Assembly: GCF_030160835.1 (NCBI RefSeq)
Contig: NZ_BSPC01000026.1
Span: 1-64,000 of the forward strand
From: Labrys miyagiensis
GTDB taxonomy: Bacteria; Pseudomonadota; Alphaproteobacteria; Rhizobiales; Labraceae
DNA length: 64,000 nucleotides
Direction: 5' to 3'
Shown: one piece after another, positions 54,989 through 63,946 of the stretch
How positions within the stretch are numbered: the stretch's first letter is position 1
Layout of the letters: the number at the start of each line of letters is the position of its first letter
Translations under genes and position numbers: made by a program
The notes under the pieces: generated by a model
Databases searched by the model: none
What the model was told of the DNA's origin: nothing
What the model saw: the letters and a program-made list of their open reading frames with translations, nothing else

Positions 54989-56455
54989 ATGACGATCCGC
55001 CACGCCGCTTTCTCGGCGATCCGATGGACGAGCATGGCCATGCTGGGCCGGGCCGCGATTGCCTTCGCGCAGATCGTGACGCTGTCGCGCATTCTCGATC
55101 CCGCCGATTTCCGCCAGGTCGCCATCGCCGTCACCATTGTCGGCATCGGCATCGTGTTCACCGACATGGGCATCTCCAGCGCGCTCATCCGCTTTCGCGA
55201 TGTCACGAAGGAAGAGCTCAACAGCCTGTTCTGGCTCAATGTCTTCATGGGCGGTGTCGTCACGCTGGTGGTGGCCGCCGGCAGCCCGCTGATCGCGATG
55301 TTCTATGGCGACATGCGCCTCGTTCCGCTTGTGCTCGTGGCTTCCACCGTGTTTTTCGTCACAGCGCTCGGGCAGCAGCAGAGGGCAATGGCCGAAAAGA
55401 ACCTGCGCTTCGACGTGCTGTTCAAGATCGATATGGCATCGGCGATTGCGGGCTTTTCCATCGCCGTGATCTCGGCGCTGGCAGGCTTCGGCGCCATGTC
55501 CATCGTGGTCGGCAACCTCGTCAATGTCGCCGGCGTTACCGTCCTGTCCTGGCTGCTGCTCGCCGATGGCTGGCGCCCATCCTTCTCCTTCAGCTGGAAG
55601 GCGGCCAAGCGCTTCGTCGCCTTTGGGTCCAATGTCGTCGCCATCTCGATGTTCAACGCCGTGGCGCTCAACGGCGACATCGTGCTGGGCGGGCGCCTGA
55701 TCACCGGTTCGGCGCTCGGCTACTACTTCCAGCCCCGCGATCTGTGCCTGCGCATCATGTTGGTGGTGAACCCGATCGTTACGCGCGTCAGCTTTCCCCT
55801 ACTGTCCTCCGTGGCGCATGACAAGGAGAGGGTGAAGTCGGTCTATCTCAAGGCGATGAGGATGACCGCTTCGGTCAACTTCCCGATCTATGCCTTTCTC
55901 GCCGTCTTCGGCCCAGAGGTCGTGGCGATTGCGCTGGGCCCCAAATGGGCGGCGTCGGGGCCGATCATGCGCGTCCTCGCCGCCTGGGGAGCCGTCAGGT
56001 CCGTCGGCAACCCCGTTGGCAGCCTGCTTTTCGCCACCGGCGAGACCAAGCGAGCAACCTATTCGGCTCTCAGCGTCGCCATTGCCGTTTTCGTTTTCGT
56101 CTATCTCGGCGCGCCTTTCGGTATCCTCGGCATCCCGACGGCGCTCACCATCCTTTATGTGATCCTAATTCCGGTGTTCTGGATTGCGCTCGTCCGGCCA
56201 TCCTGCGGCGCGAGCTTTGCCGAATATCATACCGTTCTGCTGCTGCCGGCGATCGCCACCCTGTGTGCGGCACTGGTGGGCGCCTTGGTTCTCCAACTCG
56301 TCGACGGCGCATTGCCGCGCCTGGTGATCGGTGGCGCGGCTGGCACGCTCGTCTATCTGGCGAGCAGCTGGCTGATCAATCGCGAGTGGCTGCTGTCGAT
56401 GGCGGAACTGCTCATGATCAAGCGCCTGCTGCGCGGTAGGCCGCAACCCACCTGA
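54989..56455 (+). CDS. Oligosaccharide flippase (Wzx family)
   Basis: A 488-residue membrane protein with 12-14 helices in the MOP superfamily. Polysacc_synt-type motifs: LGRAAIAFAQIVTLSRILDP, FRQVAIAVTIVGIGIVFTDM, LSSVAHDKERVKSVYLKAMR and the C-terminal TGETKRATYSALSVAIAVF. It should translocate undecaprenyl-linked units. The start follows AAGGAG by 5 bases. With the protein at 49803 this makes two flippase-like genes in one locus. Confidence 0.9.
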   Translation: MTIRHAAFSAIRWTSMAMLGRAAIAFAQIVTLSRILDPADFRQVAIAVTIVGIGIVFTDMGISSALIRFRDVTKEELNSLFWLNVFMGGVVTLVVAAGSPLIAMFYGDMRLVPLVLVASTVFFVTALGQQQRAMAEKNLRFDVLFKIDMASAIAGFSIAVISALAGFGAMSIVVGNLVNVAGVTVLSWLLLADGWRPSFSFSWKAAKRFVAFGSNVVAISMFNAVALNGDIVLGGRLITGSALGYYFQPRDLCLRIMLVVNPIVTRVSFPLLSSVAHDKERVKSVYLKAMRMTASVNFPIYAFLAVFGPEVVAIALGPKWAASGPIMRVLAAWGAVRSVGNPVGSLLFATGETKRATYSALSVAIAVFVFVYLGAPFGILGIPTALTILYVILIPVFWIALVRPSCGASFAEYHTVLLLPAIATLCAALVGALVLQLVDGALPRLVIGGAAGTLVYLASSWLINREWLLSMAELLMIKRLLRGRPQPT

Positions 56456-56512
56456 CACCGCTTCCCGGTCTCCGAAGCCAATCGCGTGCAGTCGACAGAA
56501 AGGCCCCTGAGC

Positions 56513-57445
56513 ATGAAAAATCATGCCTATTTGATCTTGGCGCATGAAGACCCGAGGCACCTCCGGCGCCTCATCGGCGCCCTGGACGGGGAGTGGGCCC
56601 GCTTTTATGTCCATATCGATGCGAAATCGGATATCGTCGCGTTCGCGGATCTTGCGTCACACCCGCGCGTTGCCTTCGTGCAGGACCGGGTCGCGGTGTA
56701 TTGGGGCGGCTGGAGCCAGGTCCAGGCGACGCTGAATACGCTTGAGAGCGCTGCAACGTCGGACGTCGCATTCAGCTATTACACGCTGCTGAGCGGCAGC
56801 CATTTTCCCTTGCGCAGTGCGCGCGACATCCATGACGGCCTCGAGCAGGGGCAGGCGCAGCACATCAACCTCGTCAAAGTGCCTCACCCTGGCCTGAACA
56901 AGAGGATGGACCGCTTCACCTGCTATTTCTTCGAGGGGTGGCACCGTCCCAAGACGCTCTACCGCAAGGCTTTCGGCCCTCTCATGCGCCTGATCGGCCG
57001 CCTGCCGGTACGCAATCCCGGCAAGCATTTGAACGGCGTCGAGCTTTATGCCGGGAGCCAATGGTGGAGCCTTTCGGCCGATGCGATCGAACACATTCGC
57101 AAGACCGTGAAAGCCAATCCGGGGCTGGCGAACTTCTTTCGGCATGTCCGGATACCGGATGAAAGCTTCTTTCAAACCATTCTCGGCAATTCGCCCTTCC
57201 TCGACCGCTGCAAGCGCGGCAATGTCTACACTGACTGGTCCGATCCCAACGATGCTCCGTGCTTCATTCGGGACCGCCACCTGCCGCAACTCCTGCATCC
57301 CTCCTTCGGTCTAATCGACGACTACGGTGCCGGACCGGCCGTCTATGCCCGCAAATTCGGCTCTAGAAACGCCGATGTCGTCGAGGAGATCAGCCGTTTC
57401 ATCAAACACGGCCAGGAAACAGCGCGCCTGGAAAAGGCGGGATAG
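56513..57445 (+). CDS. GT14-like (core-2/I-branching) glycosyltransferase
   Basis: A 310-residue protein resembling bacterial beta-1,6-N-acetylglucosaminyltransferases of the core-2/I-branching family: AYLILAHEDPRHLRRLIGAL, FYVHIDAKSD, the conserved WGGWSQVQATLNTLESA, YYTLLSGSHFPLRS, and SQWWSLSADAIEHI with VRIPDESFFQTIL (acid base). It probably adds a branch sugar. I use ATG 56513 (MKNHAY) rather than the upstream GTG 56486. It precedes an acyltransferase by 56 bases. Confidence 0.88.
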   Translation: MKNHAYLILAHEDPRHLRRLIGALDGEWARFYVHIDAKSDIVAFADLASHPRVAFVQDRVAVYWGGWSQVQATLNTLESAATSDVAFSYYTLLSGSHFPLRSARDIHDGLEQGQAQHINLVKVPHPGLNKRMDRFTCYFFEGWHRPKTLYRKAFGPLMRLIGRLPVRNPGKHLNGVELYAGSQWWSLSADAIEHIRKTVKANPGLANFFRHVRIPDESFFQTILGNSPFLDRCKRGNVYTDWSDPNDAPCFIRDRHLPQLLHPSFGLIDDYGAGPAVYARKFGSRNADVVEEISRFIKHGQETARLEKAG

Positions 57446-57501
57446 GCAGCTTTCATGGACCGGAATTCATCATCTCAGGCCGCGTACCCGGGAGGGTTCA
57501 A

Positions 57502-58596
57502 GTGAAGCCCGTCGTTCAATCGCAGCGGTTCCATATCCTCGATGTGATGCGTGGCCTTGCCGCCATCGTCGTGGCGGAGCGCCATACCAACCTGCTTTTT
57601 GGCGGCCCTACGCTTGCGGGCGGCTATCTGGCTGTCGATTTTTTCTTTGTCCTCAGCGGTTTCGTCATCGCCAGCGCCTATGAGGAGCGTCTCGACAAGG
57701 GCATGACGACTTTTCGCTTCATGCAGATCAGGGCGATCCGCCTTTATCCTCTCTACATCGCCGCGCTTTGCATCGGTGCGCTCGCTTTCGTCCTGAGCAG
57801 CAGGATGACGGACACGTTCAATTCCAATGCCTTCCTCATAACCATCCTGGCGGGACTGTTCTTCATTCCCCTGCCGTTCCGCATTACCGAAGCGGACCCG
57901 CAGATGTTTCCGTTCAACTTTCCGTCCTGGACACTGCTCTTCGAGCTCTTTGCCAATGTGTGTCATGCGATGGTGCTCAAATCCATGCGGATCAGGCATC
58001 TGTTGGTGGTGATCGGCGTTTCTTTTCTGCTGCTGGTCGCGGCGGCCCTGTATTTCGGCTCGCTCGACCTTGGCTACAAGCGGACGACCTTCGTAACGGG
58101 GTTCCCGCGGGTGCTGTTTTCCTACACCGTCGGTATCGTGATCTACAGGACCGGTCTGTGGCGGCGCATGCCGCTCAACCTGCCCGTGATCCTGGCGCCC
58201 TTGCTGCTGGTGCTCGTTCTCGCCATCCCCGCCGATGGGGCGGCGAGGATGGCGGTGGATCTCATCTGCGTGCTGGTCGTCTTCCCGTGCCTGGTCGTCT
58301 TCAGCACCAATCTGACGGGCGGGAATAACTGGAATGCGGCTCTGCTGCGCTTCGGATCGGCATCCTACGCGATCTATGTGCTGCACCTTCCGCTCTTCAA
58401 GCTCTACTCGGCCTTTCCATCCCTGGCCGGAGCGGAGACGATCCGGGCGATGGTTCCCTATATCGGCCTGGCCTTCCTGGCGGCTCTCATCGCGATCGCG
58501 ATTGCGCTGGACGTTTATTTCGACGCCCCCGTTCGAAAAGCCTTGTCGCGCCTGTTGAGGCGCAAGCCGTTCTCGCCGGCACCGGTCTCACCTTAA
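57502..58596 (+). CDS. Acyltransferase 3 family protein
   Basis: A 364-residue ten-helix AT3 protein that transfers acyl groups (usually acetyl) to sugars. The first helix has FHILDVMRGLAAIVVAERH with the R and H of the active site, followed by GGYLAVDFFFVLSGFVIASA, FMQIRAIRLYPLYIAAL and SWTLLFELFANVCHA. There is no SGNH domain. GTG 57502 is preceded by GGAGGG. Its stop codon abuts dispersed repeat A copy 3. Confidence 0.92.
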   Translation: MKPVVQSQRFHILDVMRGLAAIVVAERHTNLLFGGPTLAGGYLAVDFFFVLSGFVIASAYEERLDKGMTTFRFMQIRAIRLYPLYIAALCIGALAFVLSSRMTDTFNSNAFLITILAGLFFIPLPFRITEADPQMFPFNFPSWTLLFELFANVCHAMVLKSMRIRHLLVVIGVSFLLLVAAALYFGSLDLGYKRTTFVTGFPRVLFSYTVGIVIYRTGLWRRMPLNLPVILAPLLLVLVLAIPADGAARMAVDLICVLVVFPCLVVFSTNLTGGNNWNAALLRFGSASYAIYVLHLPLFKLYSAFPSLAGAETIRAMVPYIGLAFLAALIAIAIALDVYFDAPVRKALSRLLRRKPFSPAPVSP

Positions 58597-58691
58597 GCAA
58601 AATGCTTTCAGGTAGGAGCGGTCTCCAGTTTAACGCCTTGGAATCAAAAGAATTTTGCGGTTCTTGGCGATTCAATCTGAAGGTAAGGCAC
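58597..58691 (-). repeat. Dispersed repeat family A, copy 3
   Basis: On the minus strand it reads CCTTCAGATTGAATCGCC..AAGAACCGCAAAATTC and ends near GAAAGCATTTTGCTT, matching 18381-18484 and 36747-36850 in order. It starts right at the stop codon of the acyltransferase gene. Confidence 0.65.
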
Positions 58692-58729
58692 CCTAGCCTC
58701 GAAGGCACGGGCCTTCTTGTCGCCCGGAC

Positions 58730-58832
58730 CTAGAGCAAAGCGCGTCCACACGAGACCGCGCATTGCTCTAACTCCTTGTTTTGACGCGTCTTTGCGATTC
58801 TTGCAGTTTCAGTCAAATCGCAAAACGCTATG
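58730..58832 (+). repeat. Dispersed repeat family B, copy 2
   Basis: Starts CTAGAGCAAAGCGCG, contains TTGCTCTAACTCCTTG and GACGCGTCTTTGCGATTCTT, and ends CAAATCGCAAAACGCTATGG. The last bases include the ATG of the polymerase gene, so the repeat forms its leader. Similar to 44255-44360 by eye at about 80 percent. Confidence 0.7.
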
Positions 58833-60320
58833 GAAAAACTGATGCGAACACTACGAAATCCCGCGAAGCAGCAACCGTCCTCACCGGTGACGGCAGACCG
58901 TTCGCTTTTCTACAGGTTCTTTTCGGCGCTGCTTTTCCTCACACTCTACATGATCGTGGTGAAGATCAACTACGAAGCGGGCGCGCCCAATGACGACGCG
59001 CTCTTCGATGCCAAGCGGCTGCTGGTCAGCGATCAGGGCGACAATATCACGCAGATCATCCATCTCACGATCTTCGTCAGCGTGTTTTTAGGGGTCCTGC
59101 TCTCGGATTGGCGGGCCATGTTCCTGTCGATCTCCATTCCCTACCTGCTGGCCTGCGCCTGGTGCATTCTCAGCTTCCTATGGGCGATCGACCCCGGCGC
59201 CTCGGTGAGGCGCTCGATCTTCACCTGCATCCTGTTGTTCTCGACAGCCAATATCGTGCGGTTGATCGGCACCAGGCGAACCATCGAGGTCCTCTACGTC
59301 TTTCTCGGGCTGGCGATGGTCGTCTCGCTGATCGCGGTCTGCCTCAGCTTCATTCCGCTGTTTTCCTTCGCGGTGCATCCGGGCAACGAGGCTGATCCCT
59401 CCGTCGTCGGCGCCTGGCGCGGCGTGTTCTGGCACAAGAACACGGCCGGGCCGATCGCCACCGTCGCCCTGATGGTCTTCATGCATGTGGGCCTGGACAA
59501 GGGCAGGCGGCTCGATTGGTTCCTCTTCTTCTGCTCGGCCATCTTCCTGATCGGGACCAAGTCGAAATCGGCGATCGCCCTGGCGGTGTTGGTGCTGCTC
59601 ATCGGCTATGGCTATCGCAGCCTCGCTTCGAAGAGCGGGGGCGGCAAGGCCTTCGGCTGGCTTACCCTCTATGTCCTGGCCAATCTCGTCATCCTGGCTC
59701 TCTGCGAACACGACACCATCCATGCCTTCCTGACCGATCCGGCCAACGTCTCCGGCCGGGTAGCGATCTGGCTGTCGATGTGGACCTATATCAAATCGCA
59801 TCTCTGGCTGGGGTCCGGCTTCGGCTCCTTCTACGGTATCGGCTACAACTCGCCGATCTTCACGGTGGCGACCGAGAAATTCGTGCTCGGGGTCATCCAG
59901 TCGCACAATGGCTATATCGAGGTGCTGGCCTCGACCGGCCTGATCGGTTTCGCCCTTGCCATTTTCGCACTGGTGATCTGGCCGGCCTGCCGCTTCTTCA
60001 TGGTCCGCCCACGCGATGCCAGGCTCTATGCCCTCTGCTTCAGCATCTGGTTTTACGGGCTGCTCGCCAACTTCACCGAGTCGCAGTTCTTCTCGCTCGA
60101 CAAACAGATCTGGCTGCTCGTCGTCATCGCGATCAGCATGGTCCACAACAAGGCGACCATGCGCGCCGAGCCCGGCGCTGCGCCCATCCCCGCACCGCCG
60201 CCAGCTGAATTGACCCTCGTACCAGCCCTCGCGCCCCCCAGCCGAGGCCGGTTCCCGCGGCGAACCCGGCAACTCGCCGGCCTGCGGGGCTCGATCCCAA
60301 GCCAGGGACCGCTCTCATAG
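58830..60320 (+). CDS. Polysaccharide polymerase (Wzy / O-antigen ligase family)
   Basis: A 496-residue inner-membrane protein with about ten to twelve helices. The Wzy_C-type periplasmic loop carries DPANVSGRVAIWLSMWTYIK and HLWLGSGFGSFYGIG, then VIQSHNGYIEVLASTGLIGF, whose His is conserved in the family (HNxYLE..ae.GliG). It joins repeat units into polymer. A Pro/Ala-rich cytoplasmic tail of about 60 residues ends the protein, longer than usual. ATG 58830 lies in repeat B; ATG 58842, with GGAAA ahead, is an alternative. Confidence 0.9.
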   Translation: MEKLMRTLRNPAKQQPSSPVTADRSLFYRFFSALLFLTLYMIVVKINYEAGAPNDDALFDAKRLLVSDQGDNITQIIHLTIFVSVFLGVLLSDWRAMFLSISIPYLLACAWCILSFLWAIDPGASVRRSIFTCILLFSTANIVRLIGTRRTIEVLYVFLGLAMVVSLIAVCLSFIPLFSFAVHPGNEADPSVVGAWRGVFWHKNTAGPIATVALMVFMHVGLDKGRRLDWFLFFCSAIFLIGTKSKSAIALAVLVLLIGYGYRSLASKSGGGKAFGWLTLYVLANLVILALCEHDTIHAFLTDPANVSGRVAIWLSMWTYIKSHLWLGSGFGSFYGIGYNSPIFTVATEKFVLGVIQSHNGYIEVLASTGLIGFALAIFALVIWPACRFFMVRPRDARLYALCFSIWFYGLLANFTESQFFSLDKQIWLLVVIAISMVHNKATMRAEPGAAPIPAPPPAELTLVPALAPPSRGRFPRRTRQLAGLRGSIPSQGPLS

Positions 60321-60360
60321 GCGCGAGCGAAGCGGTACGAGACGCAAAGGAACACTACGC

Positions 60361-61515
60361 ATGAATTTTCCCGGCAAGACGATTTCCCCGTCCGTCGTCG
60401 CGTCGCCGGCCAGGGATCGCGTCGCGCAGCTCGATGGCCTGCGCGGGCTGCTGGCCCTGCAGGTCGTCTATCTCCACTTCGCCATGGGGATCGATACCGT
60501 CCGGGCTTTCTCGGAGCAGCACGTCCCCATCGCGCTCAACAGCTGGCTCGCCGTCGATATCTTCTTCGCCATGAGCGGCTATGTGATGTGCTACGTCTAT
60601 GCCGGCCAGTTCCGGAACGGTGTCGGCTGGCGCGACTACCGGCACTTCATCCTCGCCCGCTTCGCCAGGATCTATCCCGTCAATCTCCTGTCGCTGCTGC
60701 TGCTCCTGGTCCTGCTGCTGCCGGCGATCTGGCATACCGACCGCTTTCTGAGCTATGACGGACGCTATTCCTGGCAGGCCGCGATCGCTTCGTTCTTCCT
60801 GCTGCAGGGGCCGGCCATCGATCATCGCACCTGGAATTTCCCGTCCTGGTCGGTCAGCGTCGAATGGGTGCTTTATTTCCTCTTTCCCTTCTGCCTGCCG
60901 CTCTTCCGGCGCCAATATCTCGCTCTCGCGGCGCTGCCGGTCTTGGGGCTGCTGGCCTTTCTTCTCTATTCGACAGTGGGGCCCGTCACCAACGGACCGC
61001 TGTCTCTCGTTCACGGTCTCCTGCTCTTTCTGTCCGGTATCGCGGTCTACGAGCTCTCGAAGCTTGAATGGTTCTCCTCGGCCATCCTGCTGGTGGCGAC
61101 GCTGGCAGGCATGATCGTCCTCGCCATCCATCCCACGCTGGAGATGGCGGCGGTGTTTCTCGTGCCGCTGCTGGTGCTGACGATCATCCAGAACCGCTAT
61201 GCGCGGGCCGTTCTCTCGACCGCCATCTTCCGCTGGCTCGGCTCGCTGTCCTACAGCCTCTATATGCTGCACGCGCTGGTCGCGATCGTGCTGCTCAGCC
61301 GCGTCCAGGCCGTCTTCGTGCACCTGCTCGGGGAGGGCGTGCCGGCCGGCTTTGCCACCATGGCCGTCAGCGTCGCCCTGTCTTTGCTCCTGGCCGCCGT
61401 CTCGCTCCGCTTCGTGGAGAAGCCGCTGCGCAGCTGGATCCGCACTGTCTCCGATCGGGCGCCGCGGCGGCCATTGGCAGAGCAGGCGCTCCAGGGCCAA
61501 TCGCGTCTTCCCTGA
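60361..61515 (+). CDS. Acyltransferase 3 family protein
   Basis: A 384-residue AT3 protein with ten helices: VAQLDGLRGLLALQVVYLHF (active-site R and H), NSWLAVDIFFAMSGYVMCYV, HFILARFARIYPVNLLSLL, NFPSWSVSVEWVLYFLFPF and YSLYMLHALVAIVLLS. It is the third acyltransferase of the locus and distinct in sequence from the other two, so it may modify a different position or use another acyl group. AAAGGAAC lies before the start. No extra domain. Confidence 0.92.
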   Translation: MNFPGKTISPSVVASPARDRVAQLDGLRGLLALQVVYLHFAMGIDTVRAFSEQHVPIALNSWLAVDIFFAMSGYVMCYVYAGQFRNGVGWRDYRHFILARFARIYPVNLLSLLLLLVLLLPAIWHTDRFLSYDGRYSWQAAIASFFLLQGPAIDHRTWNFPSWSVSVEWVLYFLFPFCLPLFRRQYLALAALPVLGLLAFLLYSTVGPVTNGPLSLVHGLLLFLSGIAVYELSKLEWFSSAILLVATLAGMIVLAIHPTLEMAAVFLVPLLVLTIIQNRYARAVLSTAIFRWLGSLSYSLYMLHALVAIVLLSRVQAVFVHLLGEGVPAGFATMAVSVALSLLLAAVSLRFVEKPLRSWIRTVSDRAPRRPLAEQALQGQSRLP

Positions 61516-61570
61516 TTTCGCCCTCTCTTCACCTCGACCCGCGCCGACAATCGCGGAAAGGAATAGACTC

Positions 61571-62683
61571 TTGAGCGCATCTGTCTCACGACGCGAATTC
61601 ATGGCCGGTACCCTCGCGGCGGCGGCCCTGGCGACCTTCGAGCCGGCTCGTGCCGACGAGCCCTCGCTGCGCCAGCTCGCGGCCCAGAAGGGCCTTCTCT
61701 ATGGTTGCGCCGCCTCCAGCAATTTCCTGGCGGCGGATGCGCCCTTTGCGGCGCTGGTGGCCGAGCAGGCCGGGATCCTGGTGCCCGAGCGCGAGCTCAA
61801 GCAATATGTCGTGCAGAAGAAGGAGGGCGCCTGGGACTTCAGTGGCGCGGAGGCGCTGGCAGCCTTCGCGGCGAAGAACGGCCAGAAGTTCCGCGGCCAT
61901 ACGCTGGTCTGGGCCAGCGCTCTGCCGCCCTGGCTCGAGCAGAAACTGGGCAACAATCCGAGCGAAAACCTGCTCACCGACATGATCGCGCGCGAGTGCG
62001 GCCGGTTCCGTGGGCGAGTGCATTCCTGGGATGTCGTCAACGAGGCAGTCGTACCCGGCTTCCTCCATCCCGATGGGCTGCAGACCAGTTCGCCCTGGTA
62101 TCAAGCCTTTGGCGAAGGCTATATCGCCACAGCCTTTCACGCCGCCCGCGAGGCCGATCCGCACGCACTCCTGTTCTACAACGACTATTCGGTCGAGATG
62201 CGCGAATCCTGGCAGGGCGGGCGGCGCACGGCCATCCTCAATTTGCTCGAAAAGCTCAAGAAGCAGGGCGTTCCGATCGATGGCTTCGGCGTTCAGGGCC
62301 ATCTCAAGCCCTTCCTGGAGCATTTCGACGAGGAAATCTTCGCGGCCTTCCTGCGCGACATCGCGGGGCTCGGCCTCAAGATCATGATCACCGAGCTTGA
62401 TGCCACCGATCACCCCGGGCCGGCCGATCCGGCTCAGCGCGATGCCGCCATCGCCAGCCTGACGCGGCGCTTCCTCGATGTGTCGCTCGACAACCCCGCC
62501 ACCATCGGCGTGCTGACCTGGGGGCTCTCCGATCGCTATTCCTGGCTGTCGATGGATCCCAGCCGCAAATGGCCTGATGGACAATTGTCGCGCGGCCTGC
62601 CCTATGACGGCGACCTCAAGCCCAAACCGATGCGCGAAGCGATCGCCGCGGCCTTCAAGGCCCGCAAGGCAGTGGGCCAGTGA
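61571..62683 (+). CDS. Secreted GH10 endo-beta-1,4-glycanase (xylanase-like)
   Basis: A 370-residue family 10 glycoside hydrolase. It starts at TTG 61571, preceded by AAGGAA at 7 bases. The N-terminus SASVSRREFMAGTLAAAALA is a twin-arginine signal, so the enzyme is exported folded to the periplasm. GH10 motifs: FRGHTLVWASALPPWL, the acid/base Glu158 in WDVVNEAV and the nucleophile Glu275 in KIMITELDATDH. The genomic setting argues for trimming or releasing the exopolysaccharide rather than degrading plant xylan. It lies 55 bases after an acyltransferase. Confidence 0.9.
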   Translation: MSASVSRREFMAGTLAAAALATFEPARADEPSLRQLAAQKGLLYGCAASSNFLAADAPFAALVAEQAGILVPERELKQYVVQKKEGAWDFSGAEALAAFAAKNGQKFRGHTLVWASALPPWLEQKLGNNPSENLLTDMIARECGRFRGRVHSWDVVNEAVVPGFLHPDGLQTSSPWYQAFGEGYIATAFHAAREADPHALLFYNDYSVEMRESWQGGRRTAILNLLEKLKKQGVPIDGFGVQGHLKPFLEHFDEEIFAAFLRDIAGLGLKIMITELDATDHPGPADPAQRDAAIASLTRRFLDVSLDNPATIGVLTWGLSDRYSWLSMDPSRKWPDGQLSRGLPYDGDLKPKPMREAIAAAFKARKAVGQ

Positions 62684-62752
62684 GCCCACGCCGCGATCCC
62701 CTGGATTGCACCCAACCCCGTGACCATGCCCGACACGGCAAAGGCTGATGAA

Positions 62753-63694
62753 ATGACTTCGATGAGCCCAAACCCGATACCGACCTTCTCGGTAGTGATC
62801 CCAGCCTATAATCGCGCCCACATCATCGGCCCGGCGCTGCGGTCGGTGCTGTCGCAGACCTTTGCGGACTTCGAGGTCATCGTCGTCGACGACGGCTCGA
62901 AGGACGATCTCGAAAGCGTCGTATCGGCCTTCGCCGACGATCGCATCCGCTATGTCCGGCAGGAAAACGGTGGAGGCGGCAGCGCGCGCAACTGCGGCAT
63001 CGACGAGGCACGCGGGGACTACATCGCCTTCCTGGATTCGGACGACGTGTTCCTGCCCGACCATCTGGCGGCCATGCACCGCCTCCTCGCCGGCCGCGTC
63101 AATGTCGTCGCCTATGCGCAGGTGATCGTCGACCGTCAGAATGGCAAGACCTTCCTGAAGCCGCCGCGGGCCATCGGCGAGAACGAGGACATGGCGGAAT
63201 ATCTGTGCTGCTCGCGCGGCTTCCTGCAGACCAGCACGCTGGTGGTTCCCGCCGAGATCGCCAAGCGCGTGCGCTACCGTGACCGCATGCCCTTCGGCCA
63301 GGATACCGACTTCGCCATCCGCCTCGCACGCGATGGCTGCCGCTTTGTGATGGCCGCGCAGCCCGGTGCGATCTGGAACGATGCCTTCGATCCGCGCCGC
63401 GTCTCGGCCGCCCGCAAGGGTGCACAATTGCTGCCCTGGATCGAGGAAATGAAGCCGATCATCTCGATCAAGGCCTATCACGGCTATCGGGGCTGGCACA
63501 TCGCAAAGGGGGTGGCCAAGACCAGCAAGATCAGGGCGCTGAAGCTCTATCTCACCGCACTTACGCATTTTTGTTACACGCCGCCGCTTGCCGGCGTCGT
63601 TTTCGTCCAGATTTTCGTGCCGGACGGCCTCTATCGGCGGTTCTCCGATGTCGTCGTCCAACTCATAGGTAGCCGCAAGAAGCAGCAAGCTTGA
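62753..63694 (+). CDS. Glycosyltransferase family 2
   Basis: A 313-residue GT-A transferase. The start strand is TFSVVIPAYNRAHIIGPALR, the nucleotide site is VIVVDDGSKDD, then ENGGGGSARNCGIDEARGDY and the metal motif AFLDSDDVFLPDHLA; GQDTDFAIRLA holds the catalytic-base region. GTG 62720 and ATG 62726 are in frame upstream, but ATG 62753, with AAAGGC ahead, is the likely start. It belongs to the polysaccharide locus, 70 bases after the GH10 gene. Confidence 0.9.
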   Translation: MTSMSPNPIPTFSVVIPAYNRAHIIGPALRSVLSQTFADFEVIVVDDGSKDDLESVVSAFADDRIRYVRQENGGGGSARNCGIDEARGDYIAFLDSDDVFLPDHLAAMHRLLAGRVNVVAYAQVIVDRQNGKTFLKPPRAIGENEDMAEYLCCSRGFLQTSTLVVPAEIAKRVRYRDRMPFGQDTDFAIRLARDGCRFVMAAQPGAIWNDAFDPRRVSAARKGAQLLPWIEEMKPIISIKAYHGYRGWHIAKGVAKTSKIRALKLYLTALTHFCYTPPLAGVVFVQIFVPDGLYRRFSDVVVQLIGSRKKQQA

Positions 63695-63745
63695 TCCGGA
63701 GGGGGACACAGGTTTGAACGCTCATATAATGAGACTAAATCGTTG

Positions 63746-63775
63746 GGCTGGGGACACGAGCTGTCGTCCCCAGCC
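63746..63775. terminator. Hairpin after the GT2 gene
   Basis: GGCTGGGGAC and GTCCCCAGCC form a perfect 10-bp stem with a 10-base loop. An 8-bp hairpin follows at 63783-63803 (CTCCCAAG/CTTGGGAG). No T-run is seen, so termination would need Rho or the NusG paralogue could override it. Confidence 0.45.
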
Positions 63776-63946
63776 GTATCCTCCCAAGCCTTGCTTGGGA
63801 GCGGACTGGCGATCGGAGCGCCAGAGGGCGAGGCGAAGGGAATCCAGGAGTCGGTTCGTAAGCCCTTCAGTTTTGAGGTTGGCGCTCGTGAACGCGGCGC
63901 CTGCCCTCACGCGGCATTTGCATCTCGCCGGATCGGGCGGTGCCCC

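Noticed and set aside
61586..63709. A 707-codon minus-strand frame spanning the GH10 and GT2 genes
   Set aside because: It covers two clear + strand enzymes and is a codon-bias artefact.
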